5,993 nt of DNA from contig JAVVFH010000217.1 of assembly GCA_032250585.1 (NCBI GenBank), positions 1 through 5,993 on the forward strand, in the 5' to 3' direction. The position numbers and the translations under genes are program-made. The notes under the pieces were generated by a model, which did not search any database, was not told the DNA's origin, and worked only from the letters and a program-made list of their open reading frames with translations. The stretch's first letter is position 1. Each line of letters begins with the position of its first letter. Positions 1-5,102 of the stretch are shown piece after piece. Origin of the DNA: JAVVFH01 sp032250585. Lineage in GTDB: Bacteria; Pseudomonadota; Gammaproteobacteria; Xanthomonadales; SZUA-36.

Positions 1-1
1 G

Positions 2-1945
2 CTCGCTCACGCCAAAATCGCCGGCTTCGAGGGGGGCTTCGTCGGGGTCGATGTCTTTTTCATCCTGTCGGGCTACTTGATTACCGGTTTCCTGGTCCGT
101 GAATTGCACGAAACGGGCCGCATCCGGCTTTTTCGCTTTTATGCACGGCGCCTGAAGCGGCTGCTGCCGGCGCTGGCAGCCATGCTGGTCGCGGCAACCG
201 GCGCGGCCTTGTGGCTACTTTCAGACCTGGAAGGTGCCCGGCAACTGGCTTCCGGCCCGTTTGCGGCGTCGTGGACCAGCAATCTTTTTTTTGCCTTCGA
301 CACCGTGGGGTATTTCGACGAACTCGCCGCCAGGGATCTCTTTCTCCACACCTGGTCGTTGGGCGTGGAAGAGCAGTTTTACCTGGTCTGGCCGCTGCTG
401 TTGCTTGCCCTGTTCTTCGTGATCGGCATGCGGAAGTTCGCCGGCGGCAATCGGGCGGCCTGGGGCATTGGCCTTGGAATCATTTTTTTGATCAGCCTGG
501 CGGGCGCGCTTGTCCTGGGCAGCATTTCACCATCCTCGGCGTTTTACCTGATGCCGGCGCGCATCTGGCAGTTTGCGCTTGGTGCACTGGTGTTTATCGC
601 GCTTTCCGATCGCGCTGCAGCCGAGCCCGGCATTTCGGAAAACAGTTCCCGGCTTTACAGGCATGGCGCGTGGCTGGCGCTTGCGGTCGGCTTGGCGCTG
701 ATTCTCGGCAGCGCCCACTGGCTGCATGAAAATCTCGCCTACCCGGGGCTGTGGGCGCTGGCGCCGTCGCTGGGGGCCGCGCTGGTGATTGCGGCCGGGC
801 ATGGCATCGGCCGGGGCAGTCGCGGGCCGCTGGCGCATCCGGCGCTGGTTTGGGTCGGCGACCGCTCGTATTCGCTGTATTTGTGGCATTGGCCGATTCT
901 TACGCTGGGGTTTTCGCTGGGTTTGGGTGAACAGGCCAATGCGACGGCGGCTTTGATCGTGTTGTCGGTGCTGGCTGCCGCGCTGAGTTACCAGCTGGTG
1001 GAAATCCCGTTCTGGAAGGGCCGCTTGAGTCGAGCGACAACGGCACGAGCCCTTCTGGCCAGCGCATTGGTGATCGGAGTGCTGGTTGCAGCTTTCGCAC
1101 CGATTTTAAAAGGCCTCGAGCAGCGCCTGGACACGTTGGATACATCTGAAAATCCGTTCCGAATCACGTTTCCGGCGCTTTACATGGGTGCCTGCGACGA
1201 CTGGTTCGAGCATGCCGAGGTCAAGCCATGTGTTTCTGGCAACGCCGAGGCCGCGAAAACCGTCATGCTTGTTGGCGACAGCATCGGCGTGCAGTGGTTT
1301 TCAATGGTTTCGACTCTTTTCCCAGCGCCGGAATGGCGAACCGTGGTGTTGACCAAAAGTGGCTGCGCGATTGTCGATGAAGATTACTTCTACGACCGGA
1401 TTGGGAAAATTTACGAGGTTTGCACCGACTGGCGGAACGCGGTTTTGCTGGAAATCGAACGCGATCCGCCGGACGTGCTGGTGATGGGCAACTCCTATGA
1501 ATACGACTTTACCGAAACCCAGTGGACCGAGGGCACGGCTCGTATCCTGGAACGTCTCAACCGCGTGGTCGATGCCACGTTCCTGATCCCGGGCACACCC
1601 AACCTGGGTTTCAACGGCCCCGGCTGCGTGACACGCCGCGAACCAGCCGACGCGATCATCGACCGAAATCAATGCAGTTCCACTCGCGGGCCGGCAGAAG
1701 CGGCCATTGTTGCAAGCTACCTGGCAAATGCCGTGGAAAGGTTTCCGAATGTGCATCTGCTGGATTTGAACGACATCGTTTGCCCGGGTGCGGTCTGCAA
1801 GGCGGTCAGCGCGGATGGCTTGCTGGTGTTTCGCGACAGCCATCACCTGAACGACGTGTTCGTGAAAGCCCGCATCGATGTCATTCGTGAACGGCTCGAG
1901 CGGATCGTGCCGGGCCTGACGACGGATGTCGGGGCCTCCGACTGA
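2..1945 (+). CDS. Membrane O-acyltransferase with C-terminal SGNH domain (OafA-like), 5' end outside window
   Basis: Probably transfers acetyl or another acyl group onto a cell-surface polysaccharide such as LPS O-antigen: the membrane acyltransferase-3 domain passes the group across the inner membrane and the periplasmic SGNH domain completes transfer. The frame is open from base 2, giving 647 visible residues; family members usually have about 20 more at the N-terminus, including the EIDGLRA motif. Visible family motifs are GGFVGVDVFF (28-57), RRLKRLLPAL, HTWSLGVEEQFYLVWP (347-394, with the conserved His and Glu-Glu) and SLYLWHWP (872-895), set among about ten hydrophobic segments. After the last helix (about 1090) comes the SGNH domain: GDS nucleophile block at 1274-1282, GN block near 1487-1492 and the catalytic DSHH at 1835-1846. 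All eight cysteines lie in this domain, suggesting periplasmic disulfides. TTG at 77 lies inside the first motif and is not the true start. The family is sure; the acceptor is unknown. Confidence 0.93.
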   Translation, partial: LAHAKIAGFEGGFVGVDVFFILSGYLITGFLVRELHETGRIRLFRFYARRLKRLLPALAAMLVAATGAALWLLSDLEGARQLASGPFAASWTSNLFFAFDTVGYFDELAARDLFLHTWSLGVEEQFYLVWPLLLLALFFVIGMRKFAGGNRAAWGIGLGIIFLISLAGALVLGSISPSSAFYLMPARIWQFALGALVFIALSDRAAAEPGISENSSRLYRHGAWLALAVGLALILGSAHWLHENLAYPGLWALAPSLGAALVIAAGHGIGRGSRGPLAHPALVWVGDRSYSLYLWHWPILTLGFSLGLGEQANATAALIVLSVLAAALSYQLVEIPFWKGRLSRATTARALLASALVIGVLVAAFAPILKGLEQRLDTLDTSENPFRITFPALYMGACDDWFEHAEVKPCVSGNAEAAKTVMLVGDSIGVQWFSMVSTLFPAPEWRTVVLTKSGCAIVDEDYFYDRIGKIYEVCTDWRNAVLLEIERDPPDVLVMGNSYEYDFTETQWTEGTARILERLNRVVDATFLIPGTPNLGFNGPGCVTRREPADAIIDRNQCSSTRGPAEAAIVASYLANAVERFPNVHLLDLNDIVCPGAVCKAVSADGLLVFRDSHHLNDVFVKARIDVIRERLERIVPGLTTDVGASD

Positions 1946-2009
1946 TCCAGCATTAACCACCCTTCGTGCCGCGCCTACGATTTCCGATTTTCGACAAATC
2001 AAAACCAAA

Positions 2010-2043
2010 GACGCTGGGTCCCGGCTCGGGGCGGGAATGACAA
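2010..2043 (+). repeat. Dispersed GC-rich repeat, copy A (ends TGACAA)
   Basis: Copy A begins GACGCTGGGTCCCGGCTC and ends GGGAATGACAA. It aligns with copy C at 5029-5061 along its whole 33-34 bases with a few substitutions and one indel. Related copies lie at 3384-3417 and 5073-5102, all in the same orientation and all outside convincing coding sequence. This is a short dispersed intergenic element; its function is unknown. Confidence 0.65.
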
Positions 2044-2082
2044 GGCAAATCCGTCAGCGACAACAACATCCACCCTTAAGGC

Positions 2083-2102
2083 CGGGCGAAACGGTTTGCC
2101 CG
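2083..2102 (-). terminator. Possible hairpin terminator after the small membrane protein gene
   Basis: CGGGC (2083-2087) pairs with GCCCG (2098-2102), and three A-T pairs extend the stem past a bulged G. It starts at the base next to the minus-strand stop codon at 2103-2105. No U-run follows on either strand, so it may only be a 3'-end structure and not a true intrinsic terminator. Confidence 0.3.
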
Positions 2103-2516
2103 TCAACGCCGCGGACGGCTTCGCGTCCAGATGGCGGCCATGACCAGGGCCAGCAGCACGAGAATGGGGCCCAGGGCCACGAAACCGGTGTAGATCAGCC
2201 AGATGCGCAACTGCGGGTCGGCGGCGTTACTCAGGAATACGTTTCCGAACAGCGCAATGGATACCGGCAGCCAGGCGGCGGCGAGCACCAGCAGTATCGA
2301 GGAGGCCAGGCGCAGGCGCGTGCCGGCCGCCAGCAGCCAGGCTGCCAGGCACAGCCCGCCAACAATGCCCCATGTCACGAATTGGCCGACCGGGATGCCG
2401 AAGACCGGCGTCTCCCGGCCCAGCCAGTCGACGCCGGAGAACAGCGCGGCGGCCAGTGCGATGGTGGCGAGGAAGATGATTGGGATCAGGATTCGGGTGG
2501 CGGCTTGGGTTGGCAT
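2103..2516 (-). CDS. Small four-helix integral membrane protein, unknown function
   Basis: I do not recognise this 137-residue protein as a named family. Four hydrophobic segments are clear, at about residues 8-28, 42-65, 70-91 and 107-130. They are joined by short loops, with a basic C-terminus (TRSRPRR) that should lie in the cytoplasm. There is no signal peptide apart from the first helix, and no conserved polar or metal-binding pattern inside the helices that would suggest transport or catalysis. Start ATG is at 2516; the sequence upstream has no strong Shine-Dalgarno. The gene stands alone, convergent with the acyltransferase. The steady helix-loop pattern supports a real gene over a shadow frame, and the opposite-strand frames covering it are rich in Gly, Gln and Arg with no fold-like pattern. 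Confidence 0.75.
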   Translation of the reverse strand: MPTQAATRILIPIIFLATIALAAALFSGVDWLGRETPVFGIPVGQFVTWGIVGGLCLAAWLLAAGTRLRLASSILLVLAAAWLPVSIALFGNVFLSNAADPQLRIWLIYTGFVALGPILVLLALVMAAIWTRSRPRR

Positions 2517-2580
2517 GGCAGCTAAGGCGGATGGGCTTGGGATCGTTTACGTTTTCCGGGCAGTCAAGGGCGGACCCCCA

Positions 2581-2608
2581 TCCTTCCCCCCCCCGGACGG
2601 GGGAAGGA
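2581..2608. repeat. C-tract hairpin (10-bp perfect stem)
   Basis: TCCTTCCCCC (2581-2590) is the exact reverse complement of 2599-2608, around an 8-base loop that continues the C run (nine C in a row from 2586). It lies 33 bases beyond the higA stop codon and could act as a 3'-end structure for the higBA transcript. There is no T-tract, so I do not call it an intrinsic terminator. Confidence 0.5.
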
Positions 2609-2641
2609 AGCGTAATTGAATCACCCCGGTGACTAAAATTT

Positions 2642-2935
2642 TCAGGCTGCGCGGAACTCTATTTTCTCGTCCGATTGGAGATCGACCGAGCGCCTGGCGT
2701 GCCAAAGATCGTAGTGATCCTGCATTGCCAGCCAGCTTTCGGGCGAACGTCCCAGAGCCTTTGATAGCCGCAGTGCCATTTCCGGACTGACGCCGCTTCG
2801 GCTCTGCAGAATACGATTCAGGGTAGACGGAGACACCCCGAGCTTCGATGCAAGCTGGCGTCCAGTGAGTGAATTCGGCTCGAGATACACATCGCGAATG
2901 AGTTCGCCAGGATGCGGTGGATTGTGCATGTTCAT
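2642..2935 (-). CDS. higA: HigA-family antitoxin (XRE helix-turn-helix)
   Basis: This is a 97-residue cytoplasmic DNA-binding antitoxin, expected to bind and neutralise the HigB mRNA endonuclease and to repress its own operon. It opens with the family signature HNPPHPGE (residues 4-11). An XRE helix-turn-helix follows at about residues 23-62, with LTGRQLASKLGVSPSTLNRI as the recognition region. It ends with the usual HigA tail WLAMQDHYDLW. Length and layout match intact family members, with toxin gene first and antitoxin second. The ATG at 2935 overlaps the higB stop by one base (TGATG), which favours translational coupling. A Shine-Dalgarno GAGGA at 2945-2949 lies 9 bases upstream and favours this ATG over Met3. 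No key residue appears to be missing, so the antitoxin is probably functional even if the toxin is not. Confidence 0.93.
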   Translation of the reverse strand: MNMHNPPHPGELIRDVYLEPNSLTGRQLASKLGVSPSTLNRILQSRSGVSPEMALRLSKALGRSPESWLAMQDHYDLWHARRSVDLQSDEKIEFRAA

Positions 2936-3212
2936 CAGTGATAATCCTCGTAATCTACGAATTGGGCCTGACCGTGACTGAACTCGAAGGTTGGACGCCA
3001 GTTACCACTGACGCGAACCGACCAGCGGCCAGCATCCTTGCCTTTGAGACGATGAAGTCGAAAACCCGGCACGTCCATATCCTGAAGGTTCGTGGCGGTG
3101 TCCAACGCTGCCAGCAACATTCGGAGACGCTTTGCGTGCTCAGATTGAATACCAGCGACGGATCCGGTCGCGTAAAAGTCGCCAGGCCCTTGTGCCGGAT
3201 TGATCGAATCAC
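2935..3212 (-). pseudogene. higB: HigB-family toxin gene with an apparent one-base frameshift near its 5' end
   Basis: HigB toxins are RelE-fold mRNA interferases acting on ribosome-bound mRNA. The frame ending at 2935 encodes the family body: ATGSVAGIQ, HAKRL, GFRLHRLKG, WSVRVSGNWRPTF and the terminal VDYEDYH. The normal family N-terminus, MIRSIRHKGLATF, is present but in another frame, starting at GTG 3212. The two frames meet at a run of four T on the coding strand (3174-3177). One more T would join them into a protein of exactly 92 residues, the usual HigB length. As written the body is readable only from upstream starts in its own frame (ATG 3225 or TTG 3237), which give 96 or 100 residues with an unrelated N-terminus. 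It may be a true mutation, a sequencing error in a short homopolymer, or a -1 slip site, because tRNA-Phe can slip back on UUUU and continue with TAC. Overlaps higA by one base. Confidence 0.78.
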
Positions 3213-3218
3213 TCCGAA

Positions 3219-3247
3219 AATGCATCACGTTGCGCAACGCGCGTCAA
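3219..3247 (-). promoter_or_regulatory. Candidate higBA promoter (-35 TTGACG, 17-base spacer, weak -10 TGCATT)
   Basis: On the minus strand TTGACG (3242-3247) matches the sigma-70 -35 consensus in five of six bases. A 17-base spacer is followed by a poor -10, TGCATT (3219-3224), matching three of six. Transcription would start at about the GTG at 3212, which implies a leaderless message or a start slightly downstream of my estimate. The good -35, the spacing and the palindrome in the spacer are the reasons for calling it. Confidence 0.4.
3228..3239. promoter_or_regulatory. Perfect 12-bp palindrome, candidate HigA operator
   Basis: CGTTGCGCAACG is its own reverse complement and sits wholly inside the spacer of the candidate higBA promoter. 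A dimeric XRE antitoxin bound there would block RNA polymerase, the usual way higBA operons regulate themselves. Position and symmetry are seen; binding is inferred. Confidence 0.45.
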
Positions 3248-3262
3248 TCGCCTTGGCGATTG
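3245..3262. repeat. 8-bp inverted repeat overlapping the higBA -35 region
   Basis: CAATCGCC (3245-3252) and GGCGATTG (3255-3262) are exact reverse complements around a TT loop. The left arm overlaps the candidate -35 box of higBA, so it could be a second operator half. Read on the plus strand it is followed after four bases by a run of T (3267-3271), so it could also be a terminator-like hairpin, though no plus-strand gene ends here. Confidence 0.5.
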
Positions 3263-3383
3263 GTGATTTTTGGCGGCTTCGGCTGGCTGGGTGCGCTCTT
3301 GGCGCTTGCGTGCGGCTACAAAACTGCGCCCCCGATACGGAAGTTGGTGAATGAGGTTGAGTAAAACAGAGGCCTTCGTGTCG

Positions 3384-3417
3384 GAGCTCCGGCTTCGGCT
3401 CAGGGCCGGGATGACAA
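3384..3417 (+). repeat. Dispersed GC-rich repeat, copy B (ends TGACAA)
   Basis: GGCTCAGGGCCGGGATGACAA at the 3' half matches copy C (5029-5061) with few changes, while the 5' half is more diverged. Same orientation as the other copies. Confidence 0.6.
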
Positions 3418-3479
3418 TCAACCCCAACATTGCATAAAATTTCGACCCAAAACCGCTGCGCTGCACGGTATAGCGGTGT

Positions 3480-3563
3480 TTCCGGCGGCTGTGCTCGCGT
3501 TGCCAATCCTCGCGTAGCGTGAAGCTACGCTCCGGTTGTCAACACTGCGCGCAGCCCCCGGAG
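3480..3563. repeat. Large imperfect palindrome (~40-base arms, 5-base loop)
   Basis: The core is GCGTAGC (3512-3518), loop GTGAA, then GCTACGC (3524-3530), a perfect 7-bp stem. The arms stay similar outwards: TCCGGCGGCTGTGC on the left matches the complement of the right arm, TCCGGGGGCTGCGC, at 12 of 14 positions, with a less conserved middle joined by one indel. Weaker pairing may continue beyond both ends. The whole would fold into one long hairpin in DNA or RNA. It is probably a dispersed structured repeat; I see no transposase and no target-site duplication. Confidence 0.6.
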
Positions 3564-3646
3564 ATACGACTCGCCGAACTTTTGAATTCGAAATTTGATG
3601 CAACGTCGGGGTTTACTATTCATGAACGATTGAATGCCCTGTCCGG

Positions 3647-4021
3647 GTGCATTCGATACATTTCAACAAGTCAGCGATCCAGGGGCTGCGTGGAATGCCC
3701 CGCGGTATTGCGAAGCGAATGCTGGGGGAACTCGAGATAATCGCCGCCGATAGTGCCGTGCGTGAGTTGGCCGAGGGTTACGGTGAGGCGGTTCCGTTCG
3801 GCATCGTCCGACAGCTACTGGAAACCAGGCACTCCCTGGCCGTCTGGCGCCGATACCGGGGCCTGTCACAGCATGAACTGGCCGATGCCGCCGGCATTGG
3901 CGAATCCTATATTTCCCAGATCGAATCGGGCGCGAAGACCGGCTCGGTAAAATCTCTGCGTCGCCTTGCCGAGGCGCTTGGCGTTGACATCGACGAGCTG
4001 TTCGCATCAAAAGATCGATAA
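3647..4021 (+). CDS. XRE-family regulator with a RelE-toxin-like N-terminus (apparent toxin-antitoxin chimera)
   Basis: The 124-residue protein has two parts. Residues 1-36 (SIHFNKSAIQGLRGMP through IAADS) look like the first two helices of a RelE/ParE-family toxin. From about residue 38 it reads like the C-terminal two thirds of the XRE antitoxin usually encoded beside such toxins: an acidic linker, GEAVPFGIVRQLL (46-58), VWRRYRGLSQHELADAAGI and a helix-turn-helix (about 63-118) ending VDIDELF. The toxin's beta-sheet core and the antitoxin's N-terminal region are absent, as expected from one in-frame deletion joining two adjacent genes near 3750-3760. The product is predicted to bind DNA but to lack toxin activity. 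GTG at 3647 is chosen because it gives the family-like N-terminus and the upstream frame closes at 3623; the Shine-Dalgarno is weak. The domain calls rest on pattern recognition. An ordinary XRE regulator with an unrelated N-terminal extension is the alternative. Confidence 0.82.
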   Translation: MHSIHFNKSAIQGLRGMPRGIAKRMLGELEIIAADSAVRELAEGYGEAVPFGIVRQLLETRHSLAVWRRYRGLSQHELADAAGIGESYISQIESGAKTGSVKSLRRLAEALGVDIDELFASKDR

Positions 4022-4071
4022 ATCTGACTCCAGGCGGCTTTCGCTGGCTTTGGATCGGTCAAGTCCGACGG

Positions 4072-4111
4072 GGTACCGCCCGCGGCACTCCGTGTTCCGG
4101 CGAGCGGTATC
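4072..4111. terminator. Strong interrupted hairpin between convergent genes, possible bidirectional terminator
   Basis: GGTACCGCCCGCGGCAC (4072-4088) pairs with the complement of 4092-4111 around a 3-base loop, with one mismatch, a G-T pair and small bulges. It lies midway between the stop codons of the chimeric XRE gene (4021) and the protease gene (4137). Neither side has a T-run, so a role in termination is a guess from position. Confidence 0.35.
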
Positions 4112-4120
4112 GACCGGGAT

Positions 4121-4150
4121 GTTGGATTACGCTGCGCTAATCCAACCTAC
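4121..4150 (-). repeat. REP-like palindrome, GTAG head, type 1
   Basis: On the minus strand the element reads GTAG (4147-4150) followed by GTTGGATTA, a GC-rich middle and TAATCCAAC: a 9-bp perfect stem behind a GTAG head. A GTAG tetranucleotide before a palindrome is the known layout of REP elements mobilised by REP-associated tyrosine transposases; none is encoded in this window. The protease gene's stop codon (TAG, 4137-4139) lies inside the element, so its last residues are REP-encoded. Confidence 0.7.
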
Positions 4151-4910
4151 GCGGCCGCCACCCGATATCAGCCGCCGTTTTTGGACCAATCGTCGTCTGC
4201 TCAAGGCTTGTTGCCTGCACCGCCCGTGCCGGGCCGACGGGAATCCGCCCGGCCATCAATTCGGCGCTGGATTGCGGATGGCGCGGTTTCCGGTCCGGGT
4301 CGGCGTAGCCCTCCGGGTATCGCGGCAGGCCAGAGCGGGGGTCGTAGAGATCATCGGCGCCGACGGTGTGCAGCAGTTCGTGTGCCAGCACCACCTTGTT
4401 CAAGCCTTGGGCGGCGTCATCGGCCAGCAGGTTCACGACCGCGAGATTCAATTCGGGAATGCCCAGCGAGTGAAGTCCCCCGCGCTGTTGTGCATGCCGG
4501 TAGCGCGCGACCAGCGTGATGTCGGGCGCCCTGCCCTGGTCGTCGAAGGTCCAGTACCATATTCGCAATCGCAACCCCCATTTGAGATCGGCCCAGAAGC
4601 TTTCATGGTCCGTTGCGCCCGGGGCCTGGTTGATGGGGTCGGCCAGTTCGAGTTCGAAGGGTTTTTGCAGCCCGGTTTCATGGCGCGCAGCCTGCTCGGC
4701 GAGCCAGGTCTCCACCTGGGCGAAGCGATCGGCGGACAGCGTCTCGATGTGCGCCTGCGCCGCGCGGCTGCCGTCGGCGTTTTCGGGATAAATCACCACG
4801 CGCAGGGGCCGGTCCCAGTCCGGCGGGCCGGTGCTGCGTGAGAAATAGATCATCGCGACCAGTATTGCGGCGATGAGCAGAATCAGCAGTCGGACGGTCC
4901 GTGCGCGCAT
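4137..4910 (-). CDS. Membrane-anchored metzincin-like zinc protease, uncharacterised
   Basis: This is a 257-residue predicted metallopeptidase. An N-terminal hydrophobic segment (about residues 7-23) behind a basic start (MRARTVR) would anchor it in the inner membrane with the rest in the periplasm. The catalytic signature is HELLHTVGADD at 177-187, fitting HExxHxxGxxD: His177 and His181 as zinc ligands, Glu178 as base, Gly184 for the turn and Asp187 as third ligand. ELMAG (217-221) supplies a plausible Met-turn (Met219) about 30 residues later, as in metzincins. A conserved-looking GLPRYPEGYADP segment lies between. I do not know its substrate or a named family. The frame stays open upstream to 5102, but those extra 64 codons translate dispersed repeats, so ATG 4910 is preferred; the Shine-Dalgarno is weak. 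The last codons and stop lie in a REP-like element, hinting that an insertion replaced the original C-terminus. Confidence 0.82.
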   Translation of the reverse strand: MRARTVRLLILLIAAILVAMIYFSRSTGPPDWDRPLRVVIYPENADGSRAAQAHIETLSADRFAQVETWLAEQAARHETGLQKPFELELADPINQAPGATDHESFWADLKWGLRLRIWYWTFDDQGRAPDITLVARYRHAQQRGGLHSLGIPELNLAVVNLLADDAAQGLNKVVLAHELLHTVGADDLYDPRSGLPRYPEGYADPDRKPRHPQSSAELMAGRIPVGPARAVQATSLEQTTIGPKTAADIGWRPRRLD

Positions 4911-4934
4911 CAATCCATTGTGTTCGATTGGTGG

Positions 4935-5010
4935 GCCAGGGTCCAGCGGCTTTGCCTTTTTCCTGTCGCCCGGGCTCGAACCGGGCTCAAGTGGCTTTGA
5001 CCTTGCAAGA
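4935..5010 (+). repeat. Degenerate direct repeats, upstream part of the repeat cluster
   Basis: GGGTCCAGCGGCTTTGCCTT (about 4938-4957) recurs as GGGCTCAAGTGGCTTTGACC (about 4983-5002). Between them lies CCCGGGCTCGAACCGGG, which contains a CCCGG/CCGGG inverted pair. These look like broken copies of the TGACAA repeat family and precede the better preserved copies C and D. Confidence 0.45.
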
Positions 5011-5028
5011 TCAACATCAGCACCCGAA

Positions 5029-5061
5029 GACGCCGGGCCCGGCTCAAGGCCGGGATGACAA
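5029..5061 (+). repeat. Dispersed GC-rich repeat, copy C (ends TGACAA)
   Basis: The best preserved copy, running from GACGCCGGGCCCGGCTCAAG to GGGATGACAA. It aligns end to end with copy A (2010-2043), 3 kb away, with five substitutions or fewer and one indel. Confidence 0.65.
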
Positions 5062-5072
5062 AAAATCGTACC

Positions 5073-5102
5073 GGGGCTCCGGGCGCCGGCTCGGGATGAC
5101 AA
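5073..5102 (+). repeat. Dispersed GC-rich repeat, copy D (ends TGACAATCAA)
   Basis: This copy lies 11 bases beyond copy C and shares GGCTCGGGATGACAA with the family. Its 3' flank TCAA matches that of copy B (3384-3417), so the two may belong to the same subfamily. Confidence 0.55.

Larger units (their letters stand above)
1946..2102. other. Convergent intergenic spacer
   Basis: This stretch separates two genes that end towards each other. It holds one copy of the dispersed GC-rich TGACAA repeat (2010-2043) and a hairpin next to the stop codon of the minus-strand gene (2083-2102). I see no coding signal of its own; frames open here on either strand are shadows of the neighbouring genes. Confidence 0.6.
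3238..3646. other. Repeat-rich intergenic region between higBA and the chimeric XRE gene
   Basis: The 409 bases between these divergently oriented genes contain no convincing gene. In order they hold an inverted repeat at 3245-3262, a TGACAA-type dispersed repeat (3384-3417), a small hairpin with arms ACCGCT/AGCGGT (3452-3477) and a large imperfect palindrome (3480-3563). An AT-richer stretch (about 3580-3625) precedes the next gene and holds a -10-like TACTAT at 3614-3619, but I find no correctly spaced -35. Between 3264 and 3383 I see nothing recognisable. Confidence 0.6.

Noticed and set aside
77..1945. Acyltransferase starting at TTG 77
   Set aside because: The frame is open from base 2 and the upstream codons encode the conserved GGFVGVDVFF motif, so the true start lies before the window.
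1301..2008. Long minus-strand open frame under the acyltransferase
   Set aside because: It lies antisense to the well-supported SGNH domain and shows no family pattern; it is a shadow of GC-rich coding sequence.
1926..2525. Plus-strand open frame over the small membrane protein
   Set aside because: The product is Gln/Gly/Arg-rich with no fold-like pattern and is antisense to the better supported four-helix protein.
3966..4841. Long plus-strand open frame antisense to the protease
   Set aside because: It overlaps the end of the XRE gene and the REP element and has no recognisable motif; the opposite strand carries HExxH, a Met-turn and a membrane anchor.
4911..5102. 64-codon N-terminal extension of the protease gene on the minus strand
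   Set aside because: It translates the dispersed repeat cluster (Pro/Gly-rich peptide like PGLEPG) and would place the membrane anchor internally; the basic start and helix at ATG 4910 fit a real N-terminus.
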